64,000 nt of DNA from NCBI RefSeq assembly GCF_000714815.1, contig NZ_JMIH01000034.1, positions 62,001-126,000 on the forward strand, in the 5' to 3' direction. This document shows positions 54,753-64,000 of this stretch, one piece after another. Source of the stretch: Anditalea andensis. Its GTDB lineage: Bacteria; Bacteroidota; Bacteroidia; Cytophagales; Cyclobacteriaceae. The translations under genes and the position numbers were made by a program. Below the pieces are notes generated by a model that saw only the letters and a program-made list of their open reading frames with translations, searched no databases and was not told where the DNA came from. Position 1 is the first letter of the stretch. Every line of letters begins with the position of its first letter.

Positions 54753-54902
54753 AACAAATTCACCAATCTATAACACAAATCCATCTTTTGGATATGATTG
54801 ACGGTTTTAGTTCAATTAGAGATGGAATTCTTGTTTTTTTTGCTCATCTTAATTGAAAATTTTGACCTTCTGATTTAACCCTTAATACCTAATATCATTT
54901 AC

Positions 54903-57900
54903 ATGCATTCAAGAATTGCTAAAGCCTATATTTTACCTCTGTTCTTAATCCTATATATTGGTCCGTTTCAGTCTGTACACAGCTTCGATGGCCGGTTTTA
55001 TTTCAGAAATTTCAACGTAGAAGATGGTCTTTCTCACCAGACTGTATATGCTATACTTCAGGACAGGCAGGGATTTATGTGGTTTGGTACCAAAGATGGA
55101 CTAAACAGGTTTGACGGTAACCAGTTTAAAGTATTTAAACAGGACAGGTCTCAGCCAAATGCTTTAGGCAGCAGTACTGTACTTTCTTTATATGAAGATG
55201 AACAGCATCATATCTGGATCGGGACAAATGATGGCGTATACGTATATGATCCGGAAAAAGAATCCTTTTCCGCTTTCCCTTCAGCCAATGAAGCAGTAAA
55301 AGTAAAAGGGTCAATCTTAGAAATCAGGCAGGACAATAGTGGAAACATCTGGATGGCTTCTAATACAGAAGGCTTATATAAATATCATATTCACTCTAAA
55401 AAATTAACCAATTATAGGCACAATCAGCATGTAGTCGGTACCCTCGCACACGGATCTGTATCTTCTTTGACTATAGACAGACAAGGAACAGTCTGGGTGG
55501 GAATACTAGGCAGTGGAGTGCAAAAATTTATAGCTGCTACCGAGTCCTTTATAGAATATAAAGATGAACGCGAAATTCTAAAGAAAAACCTTATTTTGCA
55601 TTTATTTGATCATGGACAAGAACTTCTCATAGGAACAAAAAGCGGCGGGCTTAAGCGACTCAATAAAGCTACGGGCCAAATAGAAGATATCCTTACTCAA
55701 GACGAAAAACACAATCCTTTATTTATCAGAAATATCAACAAAGATCTCCATAATCAGATATGGATCTGCACAGAAAGGGGACTATACCTGTATGATCCTC
55801 TATCCGGGAAATACCAGCATATTCAACAAAACCCCAATGATCCGTATTCCCTTTCAGATAATGCCACCTATACCAGCTATCAGGACAGGGAAGGTGGAAT
55901 CTGGGTAGGCACTTATTTTGGAGGGATCAATTATCTGCCCAACCAAACCATGCAGTTTGATAAATATTACCCAATAAGCGGTAGTAACGCGATCAGTGGA
56001 AGACGTGTCAGAGAAATGGTAGAAGATCATGAAGGGAATATATGGATAGGTACCGAAGATGCAGGTCTAAACAGGTTTAACCCCATATCCAAAACTTTTT
56101 TAAGCATTCCCTCAGGAAAGGGAAAGAATGATATCAACTATCACAATATTCATGGTCTTGTAAGAGACGGGAATAAACTATGGGTAAGCAGTCATAGCAT
56201 GAATTTTAAGATTGACGTTTTGGGGTTACCGGAATTATCCATTACAAAATTAAATCCTACAGATCTTCACAATCCTTTATACGACAGTGATATTTTCTCG
56301 CTTTATAAAGACAGTAAGGGACTCATATGGATAGGAACCATTAGTGGTATCTATAAAGCTGACCCTATAACTTATAAATTTCAAAAGGTAGAAAGCCTAG
56401 GGATACCCTTTACATATGATATCATAGAAGATCAAGAAGGATGGATGTGGTTTGCTACTACTAATAATGGATTGTATAAATATAATCCAACAACAGGTGA
56501 AAGTGTAAACTATAGGCACCAAATAAATGATCCTAACAGTTTGCCTGATCATGCCATTATTTGTCTGAGCCTGGACCACCAGGGTAAGTTATGGATCGGT
56601 ACCGAGGGTGGCGGGTTGGCTGCCTTTGATCCACAGATAGATGGATTTTCTATTTTGACCACTAGCGGGGGCCTACCTAGTAATGTTGTTTATAAAATAT
56701 TGGAAGACGATCTTCATCATCTATGGCTGAGCACCAGTAATGGGCTGGTTCAATACCAACCTTTAAATGGTCATATTAAAGTTTTTCATAAATCCACCGG
56801 ATTACTTACAGACCAGTTTAACTATAAATCAGGACTTAAAGCTAAAGATGGGAGGCTGTATTTTGGCACCTTACAAGGATTCATATCGTTTGACCCGAAG
56901 ACTTTCACCGAAAATCCTTTTATCCCGCCTGTGGTAATGACAGGCATAAAAGTATTCAATAGAGAAGTAGAAATAGGAAAAGCCAGCTCTCCTTTAAAAA
57001 AATCAGTGACCAACACCGAAAAAATTACTTTGAAACATGATGAAAATTCTATTGGTTTTTCATTTGCTGCGCTGGGCTTTACGGCTATGGATTCCTGGTC
57101 CTATACCTATATCTTAGAGGGATTTGATAAGGAATGGCATACCTTAGACAAAAACCAGGCAGTAACTTATTCCAATTTACCTCCAGGCCAATATGTATTT
57201 AAGGTGAAAACCACACAAGAATCGGATCAGATCGCTACCGCCGCTACCAGTCTAGAAGTAACGATCACCCCCCCATTTTATCTTACCTATGTAGCATTTT
57301 TGCTTTATTTTTTACTGTCCATAGGTTTAATCTATATCCTGATTACCATGTATAAAAATAGGGTATCCGCTCGGCACAAAGAAAAACTTTTCCAGCTGGA
57401 AACTGAAAAGGAAAGGGAGATTTATCATGCCAAGGTAGAATTTTTCACTAATATAACCCATGAGATAAGGACTCCGCTCACCTTAATAAAAGGGCCACTG
57501 GAGGAAATCATCAAAAAGAAGGAAGCATTTTCTGAAGACATTCAGGAAAATTTATTGATTATGGATAGAAATTCTACCCGCCTCATCAACTTAAGCAACC
57601 AATTATTGGATTTTAGAAAAACTGAACAGCGAAATTTCAGTCTCAATTACATAAAGACGGATATGGTTACCCTGTTAAAAGATCTGCATTTCAGGTTTAA
57701 AGCTACTGCTATTCAGAAAAAGATAAATTTCGGATTTCATGTAGAAGAACATAAATTTTATGCTGATGTAGATCGGGAAGCTTTTACAAAAATCCTTAGC
57801 AATCTGCTTTCCAACGCCTTCAAAAATGCCCAAAAGGTGATAGATATCAATTTTAAACCATTAGCTAACCAATGGATGGAAATCACCGTGTACAATGATG

Positions 57901-58976
57901 GAAAATCAATAGATCCTGACCAAAGCGAAAAAATATTTGAACCTTTTTACCAGATCCACGATACTCATAATCATACTTCGAAAGAAGGTACAGGTTTAGG
58001 TCTGCCATTGGCCCGCTCATTAGCTGAGTTACATAGAGGCAAGCTCATATTGAGACAATGCCCTCAGCATCCAGGTAATTCATTTGTTCTATCGTTGCCT
58101 ATAAAACAGGAACATTCACTTGCGCTGGAGGACGGGACCTATTTAGCCGACATCATCGAAAATACATCATCCTTACCTACTTCCACAAAAAGTGATACCG
58201 CTTTAGAAAACAAAGCCAGTTTATTGATAGCAGAAGATAACAAAGAACTGCTATCTTTTATAGCAAACCATCTAAAATATGATTTCCATATCTATAAAGT
58301 AGAAAATGGACAGGAAGCCCTGGCGCTGCTTGATGAGAAACCCATTGACCTTATCATAAGTGATGTTATGATGCCCGTCATCAATGGATATGAATTATGT
58401 AAGGAAGTAAAGGGTAAAATCGAATATAGCCATATTCCTGTCATTCTGCTGACAGCTAAACAAAATTTGCAATCCAAGATCGAAGGATTGGAGATGGGTG
58501 CTGATGTATACATAGAAAAACCATTTTCCATTGATTATCTGACATTACAGATTAAAAACCTACTTCATTACAGGGATCAGGTAAGGCATTCCTTTGCCAA
58601 CTCACCATTGGTACTGGCAGAAACGATCGCCCACACCCAGGCAGATGAACTTTTTCTCAATAAAATCAATCTAATCATCCTAAATCAACTATCCAATGAG
58701 CTATTTGGTGTAAGTGATCTGGCAGAGGCAGTAAGCATGAGCCAATCCAGTTTGTTGAGAAAAATCAAAGGTATCTCCAAGCTTACACCCAATGAATACA
58801 TCCGATTGGTAAGGTTGAAAAAAGCAGCTGAAATACTTAATGAAGGAAACCATACCATCACAGAGGTCTGCAGTCTGGTAGGATTTAATTCCCCCAGCTA
58901 CTTTAGCAAATGTTTTTTCAAACAATTCGGAGAATTGCCAAAAGATTATCATAAAGCAGATCCTTCACATACATGA
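54903..58976 (+). CDS. Hybrid two-component system regulator (HTCS)
   Basis: A 1357-residue protein that joins sensor, kinase and transcription factor. After a signal peptide (1-28) comes a periplasmic two-propeller sensor with repeated IWIGT-type Reg_prop motifs (about 35-715), and a Y_Y_Y domain (about 735-800) just before a transmembrane helix (about 807-828). The kinase has His853 in THEIRTPL, an HATPase (GTGLGLPLA), a receiver with Asp1154 in SDVMMP and a C-terminal AraC HTH domain (about 1240-1350). It detects oligosaccharide in the periplasm and activates the divergent SusC/D operon. Length is normal. Confidence 0.97.
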   Translation: MHSRIAKAYILPLFLILYIGPFQSVHSFDGRFYFRNFNVEDGLSHQTVYAILQDRQGFMWFGTKDGLNRFDGNQFKVFKQDRSQPNALGSSTVLSLYEDEQHHIWIGTNDGVYVYDPEKESFSAFPSANEAVKVKGSILEIRQDNSGNIWMASNTEGLYKYHIHSKKLTNYRHNQHVVGTLAHGSVSSLTIDRQGTVWVGILGSGVQKFIAATESFIEYKDEREILKKNLILHLFDHGQELLIGTKSGGLKRLNKATGQIEDILTQDEKHNPLFIRNINKDLHNQIWICTERGLYLYDPLSGKYQHIQQNPNDPYSLSDNATYTSYQDREGGIWVGTYFGGINYLPNQTMQFDKYYPISGSNAISGRRVREMVEDHEGNIWIGTEDAGLNRFNPISKTFLSIPSGKGKNDINYHNIHGLVRDGNKLWVSSHSMNFKIDVLGLPELSITKLNPTDLHNPLYDSDIFSLYKDSKGLIWIGTISGIYKADPITYKFQKVESLGIPFTYDIIEDQEGWMWFATTNNGLYKYNPTTGESVNYRHQINDPNSLPDHAIICLSLDHQGKLWIGTEGGGLAAFDPQIDGFSILTTSGGLPSNVVYKILEDDLHHLWLSTSNGLVQYQPLNGHIKVFHKSTGLLTDQFNYKSGLKAKDGRLYFGTLQGFISFDPKTFTENPFIPPVVMTGIKVFNREVEIGKASSPLKKSVTNTEKITLKHDENSIGFSFAALGFTAMDSWSYTYILEGFDKEWHTLDKNQAVTYSNLPPGQYVFKVKTTQESDQIATAATSLEVTITPPFYLTYVAFLLYFLLSIGLIYILITMYKNRVSARHKEKLFQLETEKEREIYHAKVEFFTNITHEIRTPLTLIKGPLEEIIKKKEAFSEDIQENLLIMDRNSTRLINLSNQLLDFRKTEQRNFSLNYIKTDMVTLLKDLHFRFKATAIQKKINFGFHVEEHKFYADVDREAFTKILSNLLSNAFKNAQKVIDINFKPLANQWMEITVYNDGKSIDPDQSEKIFEPFYQIHDTHNHTSKEGTGLGLPLARSLAELHRGKLILRQCPQHPGNSFVLSLPIKQEHSLALEDGTYLADIIENTSSLPTSTKSDTALENKASLLIAEDNKELLSFIANHLKYDFHIYKVENGQEALALLDEKPIDLIISDVMMPVINGYELCKEVKGKIEYSHIPVILLTAKQNLQSKIEGLEMGADVYIEKPFSIDYLTLQIKNLLHYRDQVRHSFANSPLVLAETIAHTQADELFLNKINLIILNQLSNELFGVSDLAEAVSMSQSSLLRKIKGISKLTPNEYIRLVRLKKAAEILNEGNHTITEVCSLVGFNSPSYFSKCFFKQFGELPKDYHKADPSHT

Positions 58977-59000
58977 TAGGTTACAATTACCTATATAAGC

Positions 59001-59801
59001 CTACCTGATGAATAGTTTTCTGTAAATATTATGGGGTAAATGTACAAGGAAGGTTTTTAATATGGCTTTCCAGCTACCTGAATAGGATCTCTTGATAAGA
59101 TTATTGTATTTAAAGTCATCTTTCCCCTTCACAAGGATGCAATCTGGCTGTAAGGATGAATATTTAGTATTGGGATAATGATTGTTTTGCGGTATGAACA
59201 GTTTATGTTCAGGGGTGGTGTACTGAAATATCATAGCTGTACGGACAGCATCAGACACATTTTGGGTAGCATGCCATACGAGTCCACTGAATATAATAAA
59301 CTGCCCATCTTTAATGTCAACTTCTATCAATTTACTACTAGGATCGATCTTTTGCGCTGCTGCGAGTACCTGAGCATCGTTCTTAAGATCTATCCGGTCT
59401 CTTTCAGCTAATTCTTGTGGAGATATCCCAAAATTATGAGAGCCTGAAATTAATTTTAATGAGTTACTTGTTACATTTTTCATCCCAACCCATACGGTAA
59501 GTCCTGGCCATCGGGCCATTTCTACATCTATATGCCAACGGTGAATGACAGATGGGGACTGCCTAATGATCTGACTGCTCCAAAGTATTACATCATTTCC
59601 CAAAGTTTTGGACACTTCTTTGACAATTACGGGATGGCTCCCCAGATCATACATGCCTGGAACCAAGGTATGCCTTCCTTTAATCCATGGTAAAAATTTA
59701 TCTGGATAAGTATCACAGTTAGCTATAAGCTCATCTATAGTAGACTTAGTAAGTAAATCTATTGGATTTCCATAACCGTTTGAACCTGATACATTTGCCA
59801 T
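59001..59801 (-). CDS. Phytanoyl-CoA dioxygenase (PhyH) family protein
   Basis: A 266-residue cytoplasmic protein of the Fe(II)/2-oxoglutarate dioxygenase superfamily. The iron triad is likely His90 and Asp92 (HID) and His177 in VWHATQNV, with Arg187 to bind 2-oxoglutarate. Members hydroxylate diverse small molecules. It stands alone, convergent with the HTCS gene (24 bp) and separated from the next gene by a terminator, so the context does not tell its substrate. Confidence 0.82.
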   Translation of the reverse strand: MANVSGSNGYGNPIDLLTKSTIDELIANCDTYPDKFLPWIKGRHTLVPGMYDLGSHPVIVKEVSKTLGNDVILWSSQIIRQSPSVIHRWHIDVEMARWPGLTVWVGMKNVTSNSLKLISGSHNFGISPQELAERDRIDLKNDAQVLAAAQKIDPSSKLIEVDIKDGQFIIFSGLVWHATQNVSDAVRTAMIFQYTTPEHKLFIPQNNHYPNTKYSSLQPDCILVKGKDDFKYNNLIKRSYSGSWKAILKTFLVHLPHNIYRKLFIR

Positions 59802-59883
59802 AATATTATTGATGGATAAATCCTGTTAATTTAAGAAAGTTAATTGATAAGCTCCTATATTCTATATGAAAGTATTTTCCTAA

Positions 59884-59924
59884 ACAAAAAAAATCAGGTA
59901 TCCCCTAAAAGGAAATACCTGATT
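59884..59924 (-). terminator. Intrinsic terminator of the XusAB-like operon
   Basis: On the minus strand AATCAGGTAT and ATACCTGATT form a perfect 10-bp stem (59915-59924 with 59892-59901), followed at once by TTTTTTTTGTTTA. It lies 31 bases after the DUF4374 gene stop. This is the clearest Rho-independent terminator in the window and separates the operon from the PhyH gene. Confidence 0.9.
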
Positions 59925-59954
59925 ATATTATTTTCAATGAACCTTCATCCAAAA

Positions 59955-61274
59955 TTAAAAAACACCTATATAATGATTGCCTGGTTTATTGATTAATGTG
60001 GCACCTTTGATGACTTCATTGGTTTTGCTGTTCAGAATGTAAATATTACCATTTTTCCCTGTAGGGGTAACCGCTATGTACACCTCATCCCCATCTACCA
60101 TAAATCCCTGATACTGACTAAAATCAAGATCAGCATCATAAGGTATGCCTTCTACTTTAGTGGCTGTTCTGGCAGATAGATCTACTTGCGCCACATATCC
60201 TTGGTCTGTACCGCCATGAGTGTACAACACGTAAGCAATATTATCATTTACATATCTCCAAGCATCTACATAAACCCCCTTTACGCCCAAAGCTGCATCC
60301 AAACTAAATATATAGCTGTTATCATATTCATTGTTTTGGTTAATTCTTAAGATATGAGATCCTTTTGGATCACGCTGAGTAGCTTGGTAAATGTTACCGT
60401 CTGAGGCCACAAAACTATTAAAACTTCTGTAACCACTGCAGTCCCCATGACCTACTGAAGAGGTAATGATGGTGGGATTTTCAAGAGAAGGATAATCCAC
60501 TACTACTGACTTGGTACCTAACCTTTCGAAATTGTTTGCTACTGTATTGGAAGCTACATCATATTTTCGCATCCATGTACCTATGATCAGTTTATTTCCT
60601 AATTTATTTAGAACTGGGGCATCTAGTCTGAAGATGGTGTGGCCCTGAAGTTCTTCTTCAGCAGTTAATGGTATTTCGTATTGACGGTATCCTGAAATCA
60701 AAGTCTCCTGGAAGTCAAGTGCCAAGACGGTAGCCACTCCTCTGTAATAAGCAAACGTACCTCCTGCCGGTGGAGCATTATTAGGTACTGGTAGGGTGAC
60801 ATTTACAGCTATACCTGTTCGGTCTCCATCAAATAATTTTACCCATCTCGGAGATGTACCTGCATACTGAGAAATATTGACTCCTCCATCAATAGGATTA
60901 AAATTCCGTCCGCCGTTTACAGCGTATTTAGTAAACTCTCCTCCATTATCGCCGGTATAAGCTATATTGAAAAGTGTAGACCCATCTTCTGATGCTTGCA
61001 GACGGGCTGTTCTGTTTGATCTTACTCCATAGCCGTTCTCAAATACATCTATAGATACTTCTGGATTTCGGGCATCATCTTTAGAAACTGCATAAACCAT
61101 AGTTCCTCCATTGCCATCGCCTGGAGTAGAGCCCATCAGTGCTCCTGATACAGTAACCCAACGGTCCGCATTACCGGGATTATCCGGCATAGGGTCGTCA
61201 TTTGAACAGCCTGTTAAAGCTGCACTGCCTAGCATTGCTCCGATAAGAAGCCCGTTTAATAATAATTTTTTCAT
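59955..61274 (-). CDS. DUF4374 lipoprotein, XusB-like
   Basis: A 439-residue surface lipoprotein; the lipobox ends at Cys23 (LTGC). The rest is a repeated-strand propeller-like protein (SKDDARNPEV, TRTARLQASEDGSTLF, GDGNIYQATQ-like blades). It matches DUF4374 proteins, of which XusB of Bacteroides thetaiotaomicron is the known example as I recall it: it binds the iron complex of xenosiderophores such as enterobactin at the cell surface. It follows its receptor gene after 11 bp. The likely role is to capture foreign ferric siderophores and pass them to the receptor. Confidence 0.82.
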   Translation of the reverse strand: MKKLLLNGLLIGAMLGSAALTGCSNDDPMPDNPGNADRWVTVSGALMGSTPGDGNGGTMVYAVSKDDARNPEVSIDVFENGYGVRSNRTARLQASEDGSTLFNIAYTGDNGGEFTKYAVNGGRNFNPIDGGVNISQYAGTSPRWVKLFDGDRTGIAVNVTLPVPNNAPPAGGTFAYYRGVATVLALDFQETLISGYRQYEIPLTAEEELQGHTIFRLDAPVLNKLGNKLIIGTWMRKYDVASNTVANNFERLGTKSVVVDYPSLENPTIITSSVGHGDCSGYRSFNSFVASDGNIYQATQRDPKGSHILRINQNNEYDNSYIFSLDAALGVKGVYVDAWRYVNDNIAYVLYTHGGTDQGYVAQVDLSARTATKVEGIPYDADLDFSQYQGFMVDGDEVYIAVTPTGKNGNIYILNSKTNEVIKGATLINKPGNHYIGVF

Positions 61275-61285
61275 ATAATTATTGA

Positions 61286-63706
61286 TTAGAAATTATTTAT
61301 TGTGTAATTCAATTTTAAATAAAAGGCCCGGCCAGGTTTCTGCACAGCAAAGTTATCATAAGCCTGTCTGTCAAAAATATTTCTTGCATCTGCGCTTATC
61401 ACAAACTTCTTATTGGGAAACATATAACTAATCCCTATATCCTGAATAAACTGCCTTGGGGTCCTGAACTCATCTATCTCCATCCATGATGTGTAAAAAC
61501 GATCCACAAAACCAAAATTATAATTTAGAATAACGGTAGATTGGGTTTGTATAAAATCATTTAGGGTATATTGAACCATATTATTTACAGTGAAAAATGG
61601 TTCATTTGGCAATTGTTGATTATAGTAAGTGTATTCTTTTCCATTTGGATCATACTGCTGGTTGAATACAGTATTGAATCTTGAAAAATTAAGAAAAACA
61701 TTCAGATTTCTGCCCATCTCATATTTCAGTTCAGCTTCAAAGCCTTTTGATTTTACCAGTCCAAGATTTTCAAAAGGGTCTGTTTGTATGGCATCATTCA
61801 TTCTTGGATTGATTCTTTGTACGATTTTATCTTTGGTATCTCTTAAAAATCCAGATACATAAAAATCAAATTTGTGATCGCTGTTATACAAAAATCCCCC
61901 CCTGAAGCCTACATTGAGGTTATTACTGATCTCCGGTCTTAAGCTTATATTTTCGATGATGTTATCCCCTGGGCTCCCAAAAATTTCATTTTCTGAGGGC
62001 ATTCTTACGGCTTTCTCTGCAGAGACAATTAGCATGAGTTTTGGTAAAACATTCAATGATGTAGCTAAACCATATCCCGTAGTGTTTCTTTTACTTTTAG
62101 CAGTATCTTCTCCTCTTATCTGTTCACCGTTCTGTCTTAGCAGAATAGGGTTCATTCTCTCGATTTGCTGCTGATAAAATTTAGTAAAAAGGTTTGTCTT
62201 TAAACGGGAATTAAATGCATTCATTTCATATGCTACCGCGGAGATATTCTTGGTAAGGTCTCTGGTACCTATAAATGACCGCTCAAGTTCCGTTTTCATC
62301 AGATCCTGCTCCCTTCGGTCGATCGTATAATACATATGGTTAAAAACCACCCTGTGATTATCATTGATATCATAATTCAAACCTGATCTAAATGTAGTCA
62401 CTTTCCGGTCTATATGGTTAATGGTCGGTGCCCCCTGCTGTGCACCTCCTGATCTTAATATGGGCGTACCGTTCAAACCTATACTTTTCTCACCAAACCA
62501 GTTATAATTCCATCGCACGGTATCATTTACTACTTCATGTCTATCACTGTGCATGCCCGTAAAAGTGACTTCAAGCCCTTTAACCATAAAGTCTTTTTTA
62601 TTGTAATTAAGGTTAAGTACATTAGATTGAGAAGTAGTAAATCTACCTTTATAGGGAATAGTCATATAGTTACCATGCTGGATTTCATTGTAGTCATTGG
62701 AACCATTGAATCCTATTAGAAACTGGTCAGCCCACTTTACGTTAGTAAACCCCAACTGAATCTGTCCACCTGTAGACCGGTATGCATCGTTAAATCGCCT
62801 GGTCCTGACATACTCGTATCGTCCGTTTGGAAGAATATTTCTGACAAACTTACCCCACACCTCATAGTTATTGTCAGAGTAATTATGAAATCCAGATGCT
62901 CTGACGGTAAATCCATTTTTTTCATTACGGTACATGCTGCTAAAATTAGCCTGCAGGGTATTGAAAGACCCATAAGAAACCGAAGCAGTCAGGTTATTGC
63001 TCATATCTTGCTTCAATATGACATTGATAGCCCCGCCTAGTGCATCGTCTGATAGATGGGCCGGTATTACGCCTTTATAGACTTCTATCCGTTCGATCAA
63101 AGCCGGAGGGATGCTGTTAAGGCTAAAGGATGCCCCATAAGTAGAAATGGGAATACCATCTATAAATATCCGGACAGAATTCCCAGACATGCCGTTAAGA
63201 TTATAATTTACCGCTGAACCCAAACCTCCATTTTGGCGGACACGTATGCCGGCGGTTCTGTTTAATAGATCATTGGTTTGTAAGGATTGCAATGATGCCT
63301 TTTTGGTTTCAATTACATTAACAGCAAAGCCAGATTCTTCTATTTCCTTTTCAAAAGTTTTGCCTTCCACTACTACTTCACCCAGCTCTTCTTCGGACTC
63401 CTCCAGTATTACGATTATTTCCATTTTGTCCTGGGGCGCTACCTTTACCGGCACATCTTTTCTTTGGTATCCCAGGCCTGAAAGGTAGATGGAATGAGTC
63501 CCAGCCGAGAGCCCATTGATAGAAAAAAAACCATTCATATCAGTGACCGCTCCCAAAGATGAATCCTGTAATAGCACCATGATGCCAGGTAAGGTTTCAC
63601 CCTGACTGTTATAAGCCACACCTGATATACTACATTTCTGCCCTTGTGCCTTTACCGAAGCGCTAAAGCAGATCATAAATAGGAGTAACAAAAAGTATCT
63701 AGACAT
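61286..63706 (-). CDS. TonB-dependent siderophore-type receptor, XusA-like
   Basis: An 806-residue outer-membrane receptor. The signal peptide ends SVKAQ; a CarboxypepD_reg-like domain (about 25-105) is followed by the plug (VVVEGKTFEKE, IFIDGIPISTYG, DDALGGAINVI) and a barrel ending FYLKLNYTINNF. The pairing with a DUF4374 lipoprotein fits XusA/XusB. The inner-membrane reductase partner XusC is not found here; the next gene is PhyH beyond a terminator. Its promoter carries a 7-1-7-like palindrome, so iron repression is plausible. Confidence 0.9.
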   Translation of the reverse strand: MSRYFLLLLFMICFSASVKAQGQKCSISGVAYNSQGETLPGIMVLLQDSSLGAVTDMNGFFSINGLSAGTHSIYLSGLGYQRKDVPVKVAPQDKMEIIVILEESEEELGEVVVEGKTFEKEIEESGFAVNVIETKKASLQSLQTNDLLNRTAGIRVRQNGGLGSAVNYNLNGMSGNSVRIFIDGIPISTYGASFSLNSIPPALIERIEVYKGVIPAHLSDDALGGAINVILKQDMSNNLTASVSYGSFNTLQANFSSMYRNEKNGFTVRASGFHNYSDNNYEVWGKFVRNILPNGRYEYVRTRRFNDAYRSTGGQIQLGFTNVKWADQFLIGFNGSNDYNEIQHGNYMTIPYKGRFTTSQSNVLNLNYNKKDFMVKGLEVTFTGMHSDRHEVVNDTVRWNYNWFGEKSIGLNGTPILRSGGAQQGAPTINHIDRKVTTFRSGLNYDINDNHRVVFNHMYYTIDRREQDLMKTELERSFIGTRDLTKNISAVAYEMNAFNSRLKTNLFTKFYQQQIERMNPILLRQNGEQIRGEDTAKSKRNTTGYGLATSLNVLPKLMLIVSAEKAVRMPSENEIFGSPGDNIIENISLRPEISNNLNVGFRGGFLYNSDHKFDFYVSGFLRDTKDKIVQRINPRMNDAIQTDPFENLGLVKSKGFEAELKYEMGRNLNVFLNFSRFNTVFNQQYDPNGKEYTYYNQQLPNEPFFTVNNMVQYTLNDFIQTQSTVILNYNFGFVDRFYTSWMEIDEFRTPRQFIQDIGISYMFPNKKFVISADARNIFDRQAYDNFAVQKPGRAFYLKLNYTINNF

Positions 63707-63763
63707 TATTTAGATCAATTTTAAACAATGCAAAGATGGAGTAAAGATTTTATTAATTAAAAC

Positions 63764-63784
63764 TATTTAGATTAAATCTTAATA
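63764..63784. promoter_or_regulatory. 21-bp imperfect palindrome at XusA-like promoter (Fur-box-like)
   Basis: TATTTAGATTAAATCTTAATA pairs at 9 of 10 positions around a single central A. Its inner part reads TTAGATT-A-AATCTTA, a 7-1-7 layout as in Fur boxes. It lies 57 bp before the receptor ATG and about 25 bp above a -7-like CATCTTTG (63738-63731). The remaining sequence to 64000 shows no gene. Confidence 0.5.
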
Positions 63785-64000
63785 ATAAATAACTATCGAA
63801 AAATGATTTCTATTAGGTATCTTCAATTTAATATTCATAGCTATATTAAAGCGATCTCCCAATAAGGAACTTGATTTAACAATCAGGCAATTAAACATAT
63901 TACCCATAGCATTATTACAAATAACGCATATGGGCCATATAAGCTTTATGTGAGTATATGTAAGTAAATCAATGAGACTTGTTATGAAAAGGGAGAGTTA

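Noticed and set aside
58977-59000. Six-bp stem ATAGGT/ACCTAT between HTCS and PhyH genes as bidirectional terminator
   Set aside because: The stem is short and AT-rich and has no U tract on either side.
59001-59801. Idea that the PhyH-family protein is a proline hydroxylase feeding the hydroxyproline operon
   Set aside because: It lies 34 kb from that operon behind its own terminators, does not share the promoter pattern, and the PhyH family is too diverse for such a claim.
1-64000. CRISPR arrays, tRNA or rRNA genes, insertion sequences, phage genes
   Set aside because: No regularly spaced repeats, no cloverleaf or rRNA-like segments, and no transposase or integrase motifs were seen; a covariance-model scan could still find small RNAs I cannot see by eye.

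Overview
The window comes from an AT-rich member of the Bacteroidota. The evidence is two SusC/SusD pairs, a hybrid two-component system (HTCS) regulator, LytS/LytTR and NarL-type two-component systems, many short-lipobox surface lipoproteins, and candidate promoters of the TAnnTTTG type. No rRNA, tRNA, insertion sequence, phage gene or CRISPR array was seen. I cannot name the genus.

Region 1 (1-26408) looks like a peptide and glycopeptide degradation locus. It holds a partial M1-like metallopeptidase, an inhibitory-type serpin lipoprotein, a LamG/Ig/GH127-GH146 beta-L-arabinofuranosidase, a Tat-exported alkaline phosphatase, a DPP4-like S9 peptidase, a SusC/SusD pair, a large DUF5695-like secreted protein, an AraC regulator, a complete four-gene 4-hydroxyproline catabolic operon (epimerase, FAD dehydrogenase, deaminase, 2-oxoglutarate-semialdehyde dehydrogenase) and a DUF885 peptidase. 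In plant extensins, beta-L-arabinofuranose is attached directly to hydroxyproline. Having the enzyme for the sugar and the pathway for the amino acid in one neighbourhood suggests a system for hydroxyproline-rich glycoproteins. Four promoters here (arabinofuranosidase, SusC/D, DUF5695-like gene, hydroxyproline operon) carry by eye the same layout: two 15-bp half-sites 21 bp apart, with the inner one ending 21-22 bases before a TAnnTTTR -7 box. This suggests one AraC-type regulon, possibly that of the local AraC gene.

Region 2 (26409-41741) is mixed. It has a LuxR-type response regulator with a TPR histidine kinase, small outer-membrane and lipocalin-like proteins, a LytS/LytTR pair, a TerC protein, two orphan small genes, and an operon joining a TonB-dependent receptor to an ABC ATPase and two DUF3526-like permeases.

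Region 3 (42225-58976) is a classical polysaccharide utilization locus. A divergent HTCS faces SusC, SusD, an arabinanase-like GH43, an unassigned 676-residue secreted protein, a GH2 enzyme, an aldose 1-epimerase and a second GH43. Arabinan or arabinogalactan is the likely substrate.

Region 4 (59001-64000) has a phytanoyl-CoA dioxygenase-family protein and a XusA/XusB-like xenosiderophore receptor and lipoprotein pair. That pair has a strong terminator and a 7-1-7-type palindrome at its promoter. Several intergenic stretches hold protein-like fragments that look like decayed genes.
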